Both the position numbers and the translations under genes were made by a program. The notes beneath the pieces were generated by a model. It saw only the letters and a program-made list of their open reading frames with translations. It made no database searches and was not told where the DNA came from. Positions 33,525 to 40,309 of a stretch of 48,592 bases of DNA are shown piece by piece; position 1 is the first letter of the stretch; each line of letters opens with the position of its first letter. The stretch is from JAZREA01 sp045660545. GTDB lineage: Bacteria; Bacillota; Clostridia; Monoglobales; Firm-18. The DNA is taken from positions 1-48,592 of the forward strand of contig JAZREA010000007.1 of NCBI GenBank assembly GCA_045660545.1, read 5' to 3'.

Positions 33525-34295
33525 TTACATTCCTGTATTTTTAAGTTCAAGCCTGAGTTTGTCCGATATCATCGCGATAAATTCGCTGTTGGTAGGCTTG
33601 CCTTTTGACTGGTTAATCGTAAAGCCGAATATTTTGTCCAGCGTTTCTGTATCTCCTCTGGTCCACGCAACCTCAATTGCGTGCCTGATCGCCCTTTCTA
33701 CCCTGCTCGCAGTCGTGTTAAATCTTTTAGCAACTGTCGGGTATAGCTGCTTTGTTATCGACTCAATCAGCTGACGGTCTTCCAAAACGAGCATAATGGA
33801 TTCTCTAAGATAGGAATAGCCTTTTATGTGTGCAGGTACGCCGACTTCGTGGATTGTAGTGGTAACAAGGCTTTCAATATCCCGAACAGAAATCTTCTGG
33901 TCGGCGGCTTCGGCAGGTGAGGTGTTAACAACCATCCTGCATCGCTCTATCATTTCTGCAATGTCAATTTTCCTTGACATAGCGTAGTTAACGCCAAGCT
34001 TGTACGCGCTTGTCATAAAGCTGTCTGTCGGGCACGCAGTAACTGTAACTATCTTAGGGCGTTCGCTTGCGGGTATGTTTTGAAGGTGTGTAAGTACTCC
34101 TATACCGTCAAGCTGCGGCATAACGTTGTCCAAAAGCACCACATCAGGCTTTTTAGTTCTTATGAGGTCAAGAGCCGAGATTCCGTCAAAAGCTGCACCG
34201 GAAAATTCGATATCGCTCTGCATATTGATATAATCTCTCACAAGATTACAAAATTCCCTGTTATCGTCTACAACCAATAATTTGATTTTTGCCAT
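33525..34295 (-). CDS. spo0A: Sporulation master regulator Spo0A
   Basis: 256 residues. The receiver domain (1-120) has the acidic pair Asp10-Asp11 and the phosphorylation site Asp56 (VVLLDNVMP). The C-terminal Spo0A DNA-binding domain contains VTTTIHEVGVPAHIKGYSYLRE, LYPTVAKRFNTTASRVERAIRHAIEVAW and IFGFTINQSKGKPTNSEFIAM, in parts, which are diagnostic. Phosphorylated Spo0A turns on early sporulation genes and represses growth-phase genes. The ATG follows GAAGGAGAC. An upstream sigma-A-like promoter and two 0A-box-like sites suggest autoregulation. Confidence 0.97.
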   Translation of the reverse strand: MAKIKLLVVDDNREFCNLVRDYINMQSDIEFSGAAFDGISALDLIRTKKPDVVLLDNVMPQLDGIGVLTHLQNIPASERPKIVTVTACPTDSFMTSAYKLGVNYAMSRKIDIAEMIERCRMVVNTSPAEAADQKISVRDIESLVTTTIHEVGVPAHIKGYSYLRESIMLVLEDRQLIESITKQLYPTVAKRFNTTASRVERAIRHAIEVAWTRGDTETLDKIFGFTINQSKGKPTNSEFIAMISDKLRLELKNTGM

Positions 34296-34335
34296 AAAAC
34301 CAGTCTCCTTCTGTTATTTTGTCTTGTTTACAAAC

Positions 34336-34364
34336 ATTATAAGCCTTTTAAAACAAATTTACAA
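34336..34364 (-). promoter_or_regulatory. spo0A promoter
   Basis: On the minus strand TTGTAA and TATAAT with a 17-nt spacer, 40 nt upstream of the ATG. Confidence 0.7.
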
Positions 34365-34430
34365 GATAAAAATGGAAATTTTTACCATTTATAATAAAGT
34401 TTGGCAAAAATGCTGTTTTACCATAATTTT

Positions 34431-34439
34431 TTCGACAAA
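34431..34439 (-). promoter_or_regulatory. 0A-box-like site upstream of spo0A
   Basis: TTTGTCGAA on the minus strand contains the core TGTCGAA of the Spo0A box exactly. It lies about 70 bp upstream of the -35 box of spo0A. Confidence 0.55.
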
Positions 34440-34444
34440 TTCCG

Positions 34445-34470
34445 CAAAAAAGCGACTCAAAGAGCCGCTT
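34445..34470 (-). terminator. Terminator of ung
   Basis: On the minus strand AAGCGGCTC and GAGTCGCTT pair with one mismatch around TTT, followed by TTTT. It sits 80 bp past the ung stop. Confidence 0.7.
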
Positions 34471-34485
34471 AAAATTGCTTTATGT

Positions 34486-34494
34486 GTCGACAAA
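34486..34494 (-). promoter_or_regulatory. Second 0A-box-like site
   Basis: TTTGTCGAC on the minus strand differs from the Spo0A box core by one base at the end. It is 55 bp from the first site, between ung and its terminator. Confidence 0.4.
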
Positions 34495-34553
34495 TTGAAC
34501 AAATGCGCCTTTTTCAAAACAGGCATTTTTAAAGAATTTATGTATAACTTTTA

Positions 34554-35219
34554 TTAAATAGACCAGTCAATCTCTTTTTCGCCAATTGATTTTAGTATCT
34601 CATTGGTCTTTGAAAAATGCTTGCAGCCAAAAAAGCCACCGTACGCACTAAGAGGGCTTGGGTGCACGGTTGATAAAATAAAGTGGCGACTGTTTGTTAT
34701 AAGCTTTGCCTTTGCTTTCGCCGGGCTTCCCCAAAGGAGGAAAACAATCGGCTTTTCCCTTTCGTTTAGTATTTCTATAACCTTGTCGGTAAAGATTTCC
34801 CAGCCCATCCCTTTGTGGCTGTTTGGCTGCCCTGCACGGACAGTTAAAACTGTGTTTAAAAGCATAACGCCCTGCTTTGCCCAGGCAGTCAGGTCTCCGG
34901 ACTTCGGAATGGGAATGCAAAGGTCAGAGCCGATTTCCTTAAATATGTTTTGAAGAGATGGCGGAGGAGGAGTCCCCTCCTGTACGGAAAAACAAAGTCC
35001 GTGCGCCTGTTTAGGACCGTGGTATGGGTCCTGCCCGATTATAACGACCTTAACATCTTCGTAGGCGGTATAGCGTAGCGCGTTGAAAATGTTATGCATA
35101 TCGGGGTATATAGTTTTTGTCTTATATTCTTCATTTAAAAAGGCGCGTAGCTTTAAATAGTAATCCTTTTTAAATTCCGTGGACAAAATATCGTCCCAGC
35201 TGTTTTGTAAATGAACCAC
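34554..35219 (-). CDS. ung: Uracil-DNA glycosylase, family 1
   Basis: 221 residues from GTG, with AAAGGAAG about 7 nt upstream. Motif GQDPYHG (62-68, Asp64 activates water), GLCFSV, LLNTVLTVRAGQPNSH and HPSPLSAYGGFFG (minor-groove loop with catalytic His) are intact. It removes uracil from DNA to start base excision repair. It is divergent from perR and ends at its own terminator before spo0A. Confidence 0.96.
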   Translation of the reverse strand: MVHLQNSWDDILSTEFKKDYYLKLRAFLNEEYKTKTIYPDMHNIFNALRYTAYEDVKVVIIGQDPYHGPKQAHGLCFSVQEGTPPPPSLQNIFKEIGSDLCIPIPKSGDLTAWAKQGVMLLNTVLTVRAGQPNSHKGMGWEIFTDKVIEILNEREKPIVFLLWGSPAKAKAKLITNSRHFILSTVHPSPLSAYGGFFGCKHFSKTNEILKSIGEKEIDWSI

Positions 35220-35240
35220 AACAACACTTCCTTTGTGTTA

Positions 35241-35269
35241 ATTATAGCAATATAAAAAAATGTTGTCAA
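35241..35269 (-). promoter_or_regulatory. ung promoter
   Basis: On the minus strand a consensus TTGACA and TATAAT with a 17-nt spacer, about 20 nt upstream of the GTG start. Confidence 0.75.
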
Positions 35270-35284
35270 GTTTGAAAAAAACTC

Positions 35285-35313
35285 TTGCATTTTAAAATAA
35301 GGTGTGTTATAAT
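35285..35313 (+). promoter_or_regulatory. perR promoter
   Basis: TTGCAT and TATAAT with a 17-nt spacer, 42 nt upstream of the ATG. The operator at 35318-35341 lies just after the -10 box. Confidence 0.75.
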
Positions 35314-35317
35314 ATCA

Positions 35318-35341
35318 ATAACAAGAATCATTATCGTTATT
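35318..35341. promoter_or_regulatory. Per/Fur-box-like operator of perR
   Basis: An imperfect palindrome ATAACAAGAATCATTATCGTTAT. Its centre GAATCATTAT is shared with the operator before the rubrerythrin gene. The position over the transcription start fits autorepression by PerR. Confidence 0.65.
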
Positions 35342-35355
35342 AAAGGAGGTCTTAT

Positions 35356-35772
35356 ATGTCTGAAAACACAAAACGAAGTATGCAAAGAGAAGCACTGCTT
35401 GATGACCTTAGGCAAAGAAAAGACCACCCTACCGCAGAGCAAATCTATATTTCACTAAAAGCGAAAATACCAAGACTCAGTCTTGCTACTGTTTATCGCA
35501 ACCTGTCTTTACTTGAAGAGAGGGGGGATATAGCAAGGGTATCTGTTGTAGGCAATATGGAAAGGTATGACGGCAACACAATGGAGCACTACCACTTCTC
35601 GTGTACAGAATGTGGAGCTTTAATTGATATATCTTTGCCGATTATGAAGGACGTAGAAAGTGATGTACAAGGGCTTACAGGAGCAGATGTTAAATCGCAC
35701 TCGCTTATTTTCTACGGTATTTGTAAGAATTGCAAGAAAAAGGAATTGACAAACAATATTATCATGTTATAA
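35356..35772 (+). CDS. perR: Peroxide-sensing repressor PerR (Fur family)
   Basis: 138 residues. The winged helix (SLATVYRNLSLLEERGDI) is followed by the sensing domain. The regulatory metal ligands His24, Asp72, His78, His80 and Asp91, and the zinc cysteines 83, 86, 123 and 126, fall at exactly the spacing of Bacillus subtilis PerR (His37, Asp85, His91, His93, Asp104; Cys96, 99, 136, 139), offset by 13. The Asp at the position that separates PerR from Fur is present. Oxidation of the iron-site histidines by peroxide releases it from DNA. The start is ATG with AAAGGAGGT upstream. The reverse rubrerythrin gene downstream is the probable target. Confidence 0.93.
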   Translation: MSENTKRSMQREALLDDLRQRKDHPTAEQIYISLKAKIPRLSLATVYRNLSLLEERGDIARVSVVGNMERYDGNTMEHYHFSCTECGALIDISLPIMKDVESDVQGLTGADVKSHSLIFYGICKNCKKKELTNNIIML

Positions 35773-35773
35773 T
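35746..35773 (+). promoter_or_regulatory. Rubrerythrin promoter nested in the 3' end of perR
   Basis: TTGACA and TATAAT with a 16-nt spacer. The -35 box lies in perR codons and the -10 box contains the perR stop codon (35770-35772). Confidence 0.8.
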
Positions 35774-35793
35774 AATAATAGGAATCATTATTA
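35773..35793. promoter_or_regulatory. Per-box-like operator of the rubrerythrin gene
   Basis: TAATAAT and ATTATTA flank AGGAATC, a perfect 7-bp palindrome directly against the -10 box. The core GAATCATTAT matches the perR operator. Confidence 0.7.
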
Positions 35794-35825
35794 GTTTAAA
35801 ATATTAATTTTTAGGAGGAAATAAA

Positions 35826-36410
35826 ATGAAAAAATTTGTATGTTCAGTATGCGGATATGTTCACGAAGGAGATGCAGCACCTGAAAAGTGCCCGGTATGT
35901 AAGGTGCCTGCTGAAAAGTTTAAGGAAATGGTGGAAGGCGCAGCATTGGCTGCGGAGCACGAATATGGCGTTTACGCTAAAACGGTAAAGAACAACCCTG
36001 ATATCAGCGAAGAAGATAAGAAGTATATTTTTGAGCAGTTAATGGCAAACTTCAACGGCGAATGTGCCGAGGTTGGAATGTACCTTTGCATGGCTCGTAT
36101 AGCACATAGAGAAGGTTACCCGGAGATCGGTCTTTACTGGGAAAAGGCAGCCTATGAGGAAGCAGAGCATGCGGCTAAGTTTGCTGAGCTTTTGGGCGAA
36201 GACTTAGAGCCTAACATGAAGGCTACAACAAAGGACAACTTAAAGTGGAGAGTAGATTGCGAATACGGCGCAACTCAGGGCAAATTCGACCTCGCAGTAT
36301 GTGCGAAGAAAAACGGCCTTGACGCAATCCACGACACAGTTCACGAAATGGCACGTGACGAAGCTCGACATGGAAAAGCATTTGAGGGCCTTTTGAAGAG
36401 ATTCTTTTAA
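35826..36410 (+). CDS. Reverse rubrerythrin (peroxide reductase)
   Basis: 194 residues. The rubredoxin-like domain comes first (Cys6, Cys9, Cys22, Cys25), then the ferritin-like diiron domain with ECAEVGMYLCMARIA, EEAEHAAKFAEL and DEARHGKAFEG as iron ligands. Classical rubrerythrin has the opposite order; the reverse form is known in Clostridium as a major hydrogen peroxide and oxygen reductase under PerR control. It should detoxify peroxide in the cytosol using NAD(P)H-derived electrons through a rubredoxin reductase. The ATG follows AGGAGG. The integrated element begins directly after its stop. Confidence 0.93.
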   Translation: MKKFVCSVCGYVHEGDAAPEKCPVCKVPAEKFKEMVEGAALAAEHEYGVYAKTVKNNPDISEEDKKYIFEQLMANFNGECAEVGMYLCMARIAHREGYPEIGLYWEKAAYEEAEHAAKFAELLGEDLEPNMKATTKDNLKWRVDCEYGATQGKFDLAVCAKKNGLDAIHDTVHEMARDEARHGKAFEGLLKRFF

Positions 36411-36415
36411 TTCTA

Positions 36416-36444
36416 ATTAGATACGATTAGATACAATTAGATAC
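36416..36444 (+). repeat. Three tandem ATTAGATAC repeats, possible attL region
   Basis: ATTAGATAC starts at 36416, 36426 and 36436, a 10-bp period, six bases after the rubrerythrin stop. It is the best candidate for the junction of chromosome and element. No second end is available for comparison. Confidence 0.6.
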
Positions 36445-36490
36445 ACTCTGAAAATGGCTTAAAATAAGGCTTTTCAGCCACTTGGTCTTG

Positions 36491-36535
36491 AAACCCGATT
36501 AACAAATTTGCGTTAATCGGGTTTTGTTGTATTTT
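36491..36535 (+). terminator. Terminator-type hairpin after the rubrerythrin gene
   Basis: AAACCCGATTAAC and GTTAATCGGGTTT form a perfect 13-bp stem, followed by a T-rich run. It would stop rbr transcription before the integrase gene. A second weak stem (CTGAAAA/TTTTCAG) lies just before it. Confidence 0.8.
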
Positions 36536-36552
36536 ATTGTATTTTTCTGTCG

Positions 36553-36677
36553 CGTGGGAAATCCGTGGGAAAAACGGTTTGAAAATGCATTTTTTCATCC
36601 CTTTCCCACGTAAATGCCGTTAAACCCAGTAACCATGCGGGTTTGAGGGGTGTAGAACTTGTTTTTTACGTGGGAAA
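36553..36677. repeat. Four CGTGGGAAA sites upstream of the integrase gene
   Basis: CGTGGGAAA occurs directly at 36553-36561, 36564-36572 and 36669-36677, and inverted at 36602-36610. Short repeats placed like this next to int are typical of arm-type integrase or Xis binding sites. Confidence 0.6.
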
Positions 36678-36758
36678 AAATTTTTGCTTCAAAACTTAAG
36701 ATTCCTGTTATTTATTTGCTAAAATTAAAGTAAGAATACCGCAAAGGAGGATTAAGTT

Positions 36759-37970
36759 ATGCAAGGTAGTGTTCGTAAAAAAGGAGCGACATGGTCTTAC
36801 CGAGTTGAGTTTGGAGTGGTGGATGGAAAGCGTAATCAAATTGAGAGAAGTGGTTTCCGAACAAAGAGTGATGCAACTAAAGCTATGAATGAGGTCATAT
36901 ACAATTATAATATGACTGGAGACTTTGTAGAAAACAAAAAAATAACTTTCTGCGAGGTATATAATGAGTTTATAGAAAAAGAAGCACCTGCTACTCGTGC
37001 CTACGCAACAATTGTCAGGTATAAGTCTCTTTACAGAAATCATTTACAGGAGCCTTTTGATAAATACTTTATGTATCAGATAACTTCAAGTATGATTGAT
37101 GATTTTATCAACGAGAAAATGATAACTTATAGCGAGGAATATGTCAAAGGACTTTTTAAATTGTTGAAAGTATTGTTTGGCTTTGCTCATAAACGACAAT
37201 ATACAAAGAAAAACATTTTCCCAGCTGTTACAGCGCCACCCGATCCGCGTCATGTTGGAGAAATAAAAACATACAACGATGAAGAACGCCGTTTGATGGA
37301 AAACCGTTTGCAAGGCACAAACATTATTGTTTCATATTATATAGCTCTTAACACTGGACTTAGAGAAAGTGAGGCGTTTGCCCTCCAATGGCCTGATATA
37401 GATTTTGAAAACAAAAAAATCAAGGTATGGAAGCAATTGCTATTTCAAGATAGAAAATGGTGTTTTTGTCCTTTGAAAACAAAGAATGCATATCGTAGTG
37501 TAAATATAACGGATAGTTTCTGCGAGTATCTAAAAAAGCTTAAACAACACCATGAGGATAATAAGAAATTATATGGAGATGGATACAGGCGCAATTTTGT
37601 TACAAATCGTCTTGAAAGAAACAAAGAATTCCTTATGGAAATTGATGATTTTGTAAATGTGAAGCTTAACGGAGATATGCTCACTACAAATAGTATAAAA
37701 TTTATGTCGAGGGTTTGCAAGAAAGATTTGGGAATCCATTTTAAATATCACAATCTTCGGCATACATACGCTACAATTCTTGCTGAAAGTGGCGTAAGTC
37801 CGCGCTATGTTCAAGAAATGCTTGGGCACTCAAAACTTGAATTTACATTAAGATATTATACACATGTTACTGAGAAGATGGGCGTTATAGCAAGAAGCGC
37901 GCTTGAATCTACAGTTACATTTACAATATTTAATGATGCAAACATGATGCCATCACTGGTAGTAAACTAA
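36759..37970 (+). CDS. int: Tyrosine recombinase (integrase) of the element
   Basis: 403 residues. A small N-terminal arm-binding domain (SVRKKGATWSYRVEFGVVDGK), a SAM-like core-binding domain (about 65-165) and the catalytic domain are present. Catalytic residues: Arg202 (NTGLRESEA), the beta-hairpin Lys in LKTKNAYRSV, His331 and Arg334 (HNLRHT), His357 (LGHSKL) and Tyr367 (RYYTHV). It should cut and join att sites to integrate and, with an Xis, excise the element. The ATG follows AAAGGAGG at 8 nt. A terminator follows at 37980. Confidence 0.95.
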   Translation: MQGSVRKKGATWSYRVEFGVVDGKRNQIERSGFRTKSDATKAMNEVIYNYNMTGDFVENKKITFCEVYNEFIEKEAPATRAYATIVRYKSLYRNHLQEPFDKYFMYQITSSMIDDFINEKMITYSEEYVKGLFKLLKVLFGFAHKRQYTKKNIFPAVTAPPDPRHVGEIKTYNDEERRLMENRLQGTNIIVSYYIALNTGLRESEAFALQWPDIDFENKKIKVWKQLLFQDRKWCFCPLKTKNAYRSVNITDSFCEYLKKLKQHHEDNKKLYGDGYRRNFVTNRLERNKEFLMEIDDFVNVKLNGDMLTTNSIKFMSRVCKKDLGIHFKYHNLRHTYATILAESGVSPRYVQEMLGHSKLEFTLRYYTHVTEKMGVIARSALESTVTFTIFNDANMMPSLVVN

Positions 37971-37979
37971 ACACATTTA

Positions 37980-38013
37980 GAGCAGTGCTTTCTTAAAAAC
38001 ACTGCTCTTTTAT
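37980..38013 (+). terminator. Terminator after the integrase gene
   Basis: GAGCAGTG and CACTGCTC form an 8-bp stem, followed by TTTTATT. Confidence 0.8.
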
Positions 38014-38037
38014 TATTTATAGAAAGGATTGTTCGCT

Positions 38038-39066
38038 ATGAAGTGCTTAATGAAGTACGAATGGGTAAAGCTCCCCCGGACTACCCCACCGATGGGCAAG
38101 GGCTTAATGGGTTGTTGGACGAAGCTTGCATCCCGTGCAGCATTTCGTAAAGGACAAGCCGAGTATTGTGGTTATACTAACCATGTAAATGCTGGAGAGT
38201 GGTCAGGCGGTATTGTTGGCATAAAGAGTATTCTTGGTATAAAGAAACGCTCAGATGTCCTTAAAACGCTTGACAGGCTAATGGAACTTGGTTATATCAG
38301 TTATACACTTGACGAAAAGACAAAAAAGCTTACATATAAGATTTGCGATTGGGTGGTAAAATGCTCAGGTGCAGAATGTATGGATGGAAATGTATATACC
38401 ACTCAAGGGTATGGCTTCCTATGCCTCCCTCGTAATATAACAGAAAGACTTGCAAAAGAAAATTATATATTTGAAGAATCAGACGCATGGTTGGATTTAT
38501 GGTGCCACACGGTATTTGAAGATCCAAACAATGCGTTTTCTTTTTTGGCACCGACTGTTCAATATGAGAAATATGGTGCTACACTGACTTTGGAAACCTT
38601 GGGACAACGCTGGGGTTGGGAAAAAACAAAGGTATGGAGATTTTTGAAAAAACACGGGGATGTCTTCGCTCTATATCGCCTTCCCGGCTCTTACGGTTGC
38701 CTCATTTATAATAAACTTTATCCATCAAATAAAGAGGTTTCAATGCCCACAGATGCAGAAATCGTGAGTATTTTAGACAGAATACGCATATTAGGTGCGA
38801 ATACACACAAAAACACGAATGACCATGAGCATATCAACAAACTTGTTTCTTGGTACAGCAGAAAACTTACTCAGGAATCAACAGAAAAAGCTCAGGAAAA
38901 TCGTGTTGCACTTTCAGCCCCTATAATACGCGCGTATATTTCTCACTGTGAGAATTGTAAGAATTGTGAATATGACTGCCAGAGTATATATAAGAGTTAC
39001 ACTGCAGTTATTGAAGCGAATAACATCCGAGGTCCTTGTTTTCCCTCGGACATTATGAATTGCTGA
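38038..39066 (+). CDS. Element-encoded protein of unknown function
   Basis: 342 residues from ATG at 38038, about 10 nt after GAAAGGA. I do not recognise the family. The N-terminal half contains a helix-turn-helix-like stretch (SILGIKKRSDVLKTLDRLMELGYISY) and a second one later (LTLETLGQRWGWEKTKVWRFLKKHGDV), so it may bind DNA, for example as a regulator or replication protein. The C-terminal part has a cysteine cluster (CENCKNCEYDC) that could hold metal. It is 17 nt upstream of the next unknown gene and in the same direction, and the two are probably co-expressed. It lies behind the integrase terminator, so it needs its own promoter, which I could not place. Confidence 0.75.
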   Translation: MKCLMKYEWVKLPRTTPPMGKGLMGCWTKLASRAAFRKGQAEYCGYTNHVNAGEWSGGIVGIKSILGIKKRSDVLKTLDRLMELGYISYTLDEKTKKLTYKICDWVVKCSGAECMDGNVYTTQGYGFLCLPRNITERLAKENYIFEESDAWLDLWCHTVFEDPNNAFSFLAPTVQYEKYGATLTLETLGQRWGWEKTKVWRFLKKHGDVFALYRLPGSYGCLIYNKLYPSNKEVSMPTDAEIVSILDRIRILGANTHKNTNDHEHINKLVSWYSRKLTQESTEKAQENRVALSAPIIRAYISHCENCKNCEYDCQSIYKSYTAVIEANNIRGPCFPSDIMNC

Positions 39067-39082
39067 AAAGGAGAATCGAATT

Positions 39083-39718
39083 ATGAGTAAAAATAAAAAC
39101 AATATATCCCTGTATGAACAACAGGAAGAACGCATCAGAGTCCAATCCGATGCATTTATCACCCTTTTGACCGAAAGAGGCATTTTAGGAGATCACAGAA
39201 TTGATGATGAACGAATCCGTAATGCTCGGCAGACAAAACAGAAAAACACTTATCATAACACCCTCATGCTCCTGAAGAATTACAGGACTATTGCGTGGAT
39301 GCTCGAATGCTTCCCAGATAATGTTGCTGAAGAGTTAGACCGTCCGTTTGAAAATCTGGATGAGCTTATAGACCACATTGACGTTGAGATGTCTATGGGT
39401 AACAGAAAGCTTGAAAGCCGTATTGAAGGTGTGAGAAAATCCCGACTTTTGCTTGACAGAGTTAACGAAGCTCTTACAGTTCTCAAGAAAAAGCCTGAAA
39501 ATGGTGAGATTTTATATAATCTTATCTATCAGACCTTTATAACCCCTGAAAATCTGAGTTTGACTGATATTCTTTACAGGCTTGACATCTCACCCAGACA
39601 TTATTACAGACTTCGTTCGCAGGCCATTACAATTCTTTCAATTCGTTTGTGGTCTGCTCCTGCGAAAGATGTTGATTTTTGGCTTGAAATGCTCACTTTA
39701 TTGGAGGGATTAAGCTGA
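39083..39718 (+). CDS. Element-encoded protein with sigma-70 region 4-like C-terminus
   Basis: 211 residues. It is mostly helical and charged. The C-terminal segment (ENLSLTDILYRLDISPRHYYRLRSQAITILSIRL, in parts) resembles the HTH of ArpU/sigma region 4-like phage regulators. The ATG follows AAAGGAG. Together with the gene before it, it may control the transfer operon whose promoter lies directly downstream; this is inference from position. Confidence 0.7.
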   Translation: MSKNKNNISLYEQQEERIRVQSDAFITLLTERGILGDHRIDDERIRNARQTKQKNTYHNTLMLLKNYRTIAWMLECFPDNVAEELDRPFENLDELIDHIDVEMSMGNRKLESRIEGVRKSRLLLDRVNEALTVLKKKPENGEILYNLIYQTFITPENLSLTDILYRLDISPRHYYRLRSQAITILSIRLWSAPAKDVDFWLEMLTLLEGLS

Positions 39719-39734
39719 TAATTTCCGATGGCAG

Positions 39735-39756
39735 AAAATTGGCACAAAATTGGCAC
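39735..39756 (+). repeat. Tandem 11-bp repeat upstream of the transfer-operon promoter
   Basis: AAAATTGGCAC occurs twice without gap (39735-39745, 39746-39756), 11 bp before the -35 box. One helical turn of spacing suggests a regulator binding site. Confidence 0.6.
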
Positions 39757-39766
39757 AGTTTTGCCG

Positions 39767-39795
39767 ATGACAAGCAAATAGAAAAGTGCTATAAT
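39767..39795 (+). promoter_or_regulatory. Promoter of the conjugation operon
   Basis: ATGACA and TATAAT with a 17-nt spacer, 110 nt upstream of the first pilin-like gene. The leader contains a CGGCA/TGCCG stem followed by ATTTTT near 39860-39882 that could attenuate. Confidence 0.65.
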
Positions 39796-39905
39796 GGTAG
39801 TGTCCAAAAGTGGGACCGGACAATAAGATGTCGCTTTTAAGGCTCGTTTGAGCTTATAAAGGCGGCATTTTTTATTGCCGATTTTTCAAGAAGGAGGTTA
39901 TTAGC

Positions 39906-40271
39906 ATGAACAGACAGTTAAGCGTAAGCAATAAGCTTCAGACGATTTACTGGTCAGTGGTCGCTGCAATGTCAGGAATGATTTTATCTATCAATCCTAC
40001 AATGGCTGCTCCTGCCGGAGATATCTGGTCAAGATTCTCAACAATCATGAAAGATATTTACGGCGAGATTGTTGCTATCAGTACCATTGTTGCGGTAACG
40101 GTTGCAGCTGTTGCTTTGGTTGTCAGAATGGTTTCACGAAATCAGCGTGCTGTTGATGAAGCTACCAGTTGGTTAAAGCGAATTGTAATCACCTGGATAA
40201 TTCTTAACTCACTTGGCTTTGTGGTTGCCTACTTACAGCCTCTAATCGAAGGCGGAAGCTACACCGGTTAG
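39906..40271 (+). CDS. Maff2/VirB2-like small membrane protein
   Basis: 121 residues. Two hydrophobic segments (about 15-35 and 53-75) and a third near the C-terminus; MAAPAGDIWSRFSTIMKDIYGEIV is typical of the Maff2 mobile-element family, thought to be the pilin-like (VirB2/TrbC) component of Gram-positive type IV secretion. The ATG follows AAGGAGG. It is the first gene of the transfer operon. Confidence 0.8.
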   Translation: MNRQLSVSNKLQTIYWSVVAAMSGMILSINPTMAAPAGDIWSRFSTIMKDIYGEIVAISTIVAVTVAAVALVVRMVSRNQRAVDEATSWLKRIVITWIILNSLGFVVAYLQPLIEGGSYTG

Positions 40272-40309
40272 TGCCTTCTCCTTGTCAGGCAGTACGGAGG
40301 TGATGAAAA

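Noticed and set aside
30525..36444. The conjugative element using tRNA-Pro as its attachment site
   Set aside because: The two tRNA copies are 147 bp apart and six kilobases from the integrase, with ordinary chromosomal genes between.
36416..36677. CRISPR-like array suspected from the short repeats near the integrase
   Set aside because: Repeats are only 9 bp, spacing is irregular or 10 bp, one copy is inverted, and there are no spacers of uniform length or cas genes.
39735..39756. Iteron-type replication origin suspected at the 11-bp tandem repeat
   Set aside because: Only two copies are present, directly before a good promoter; an operator explains it better.
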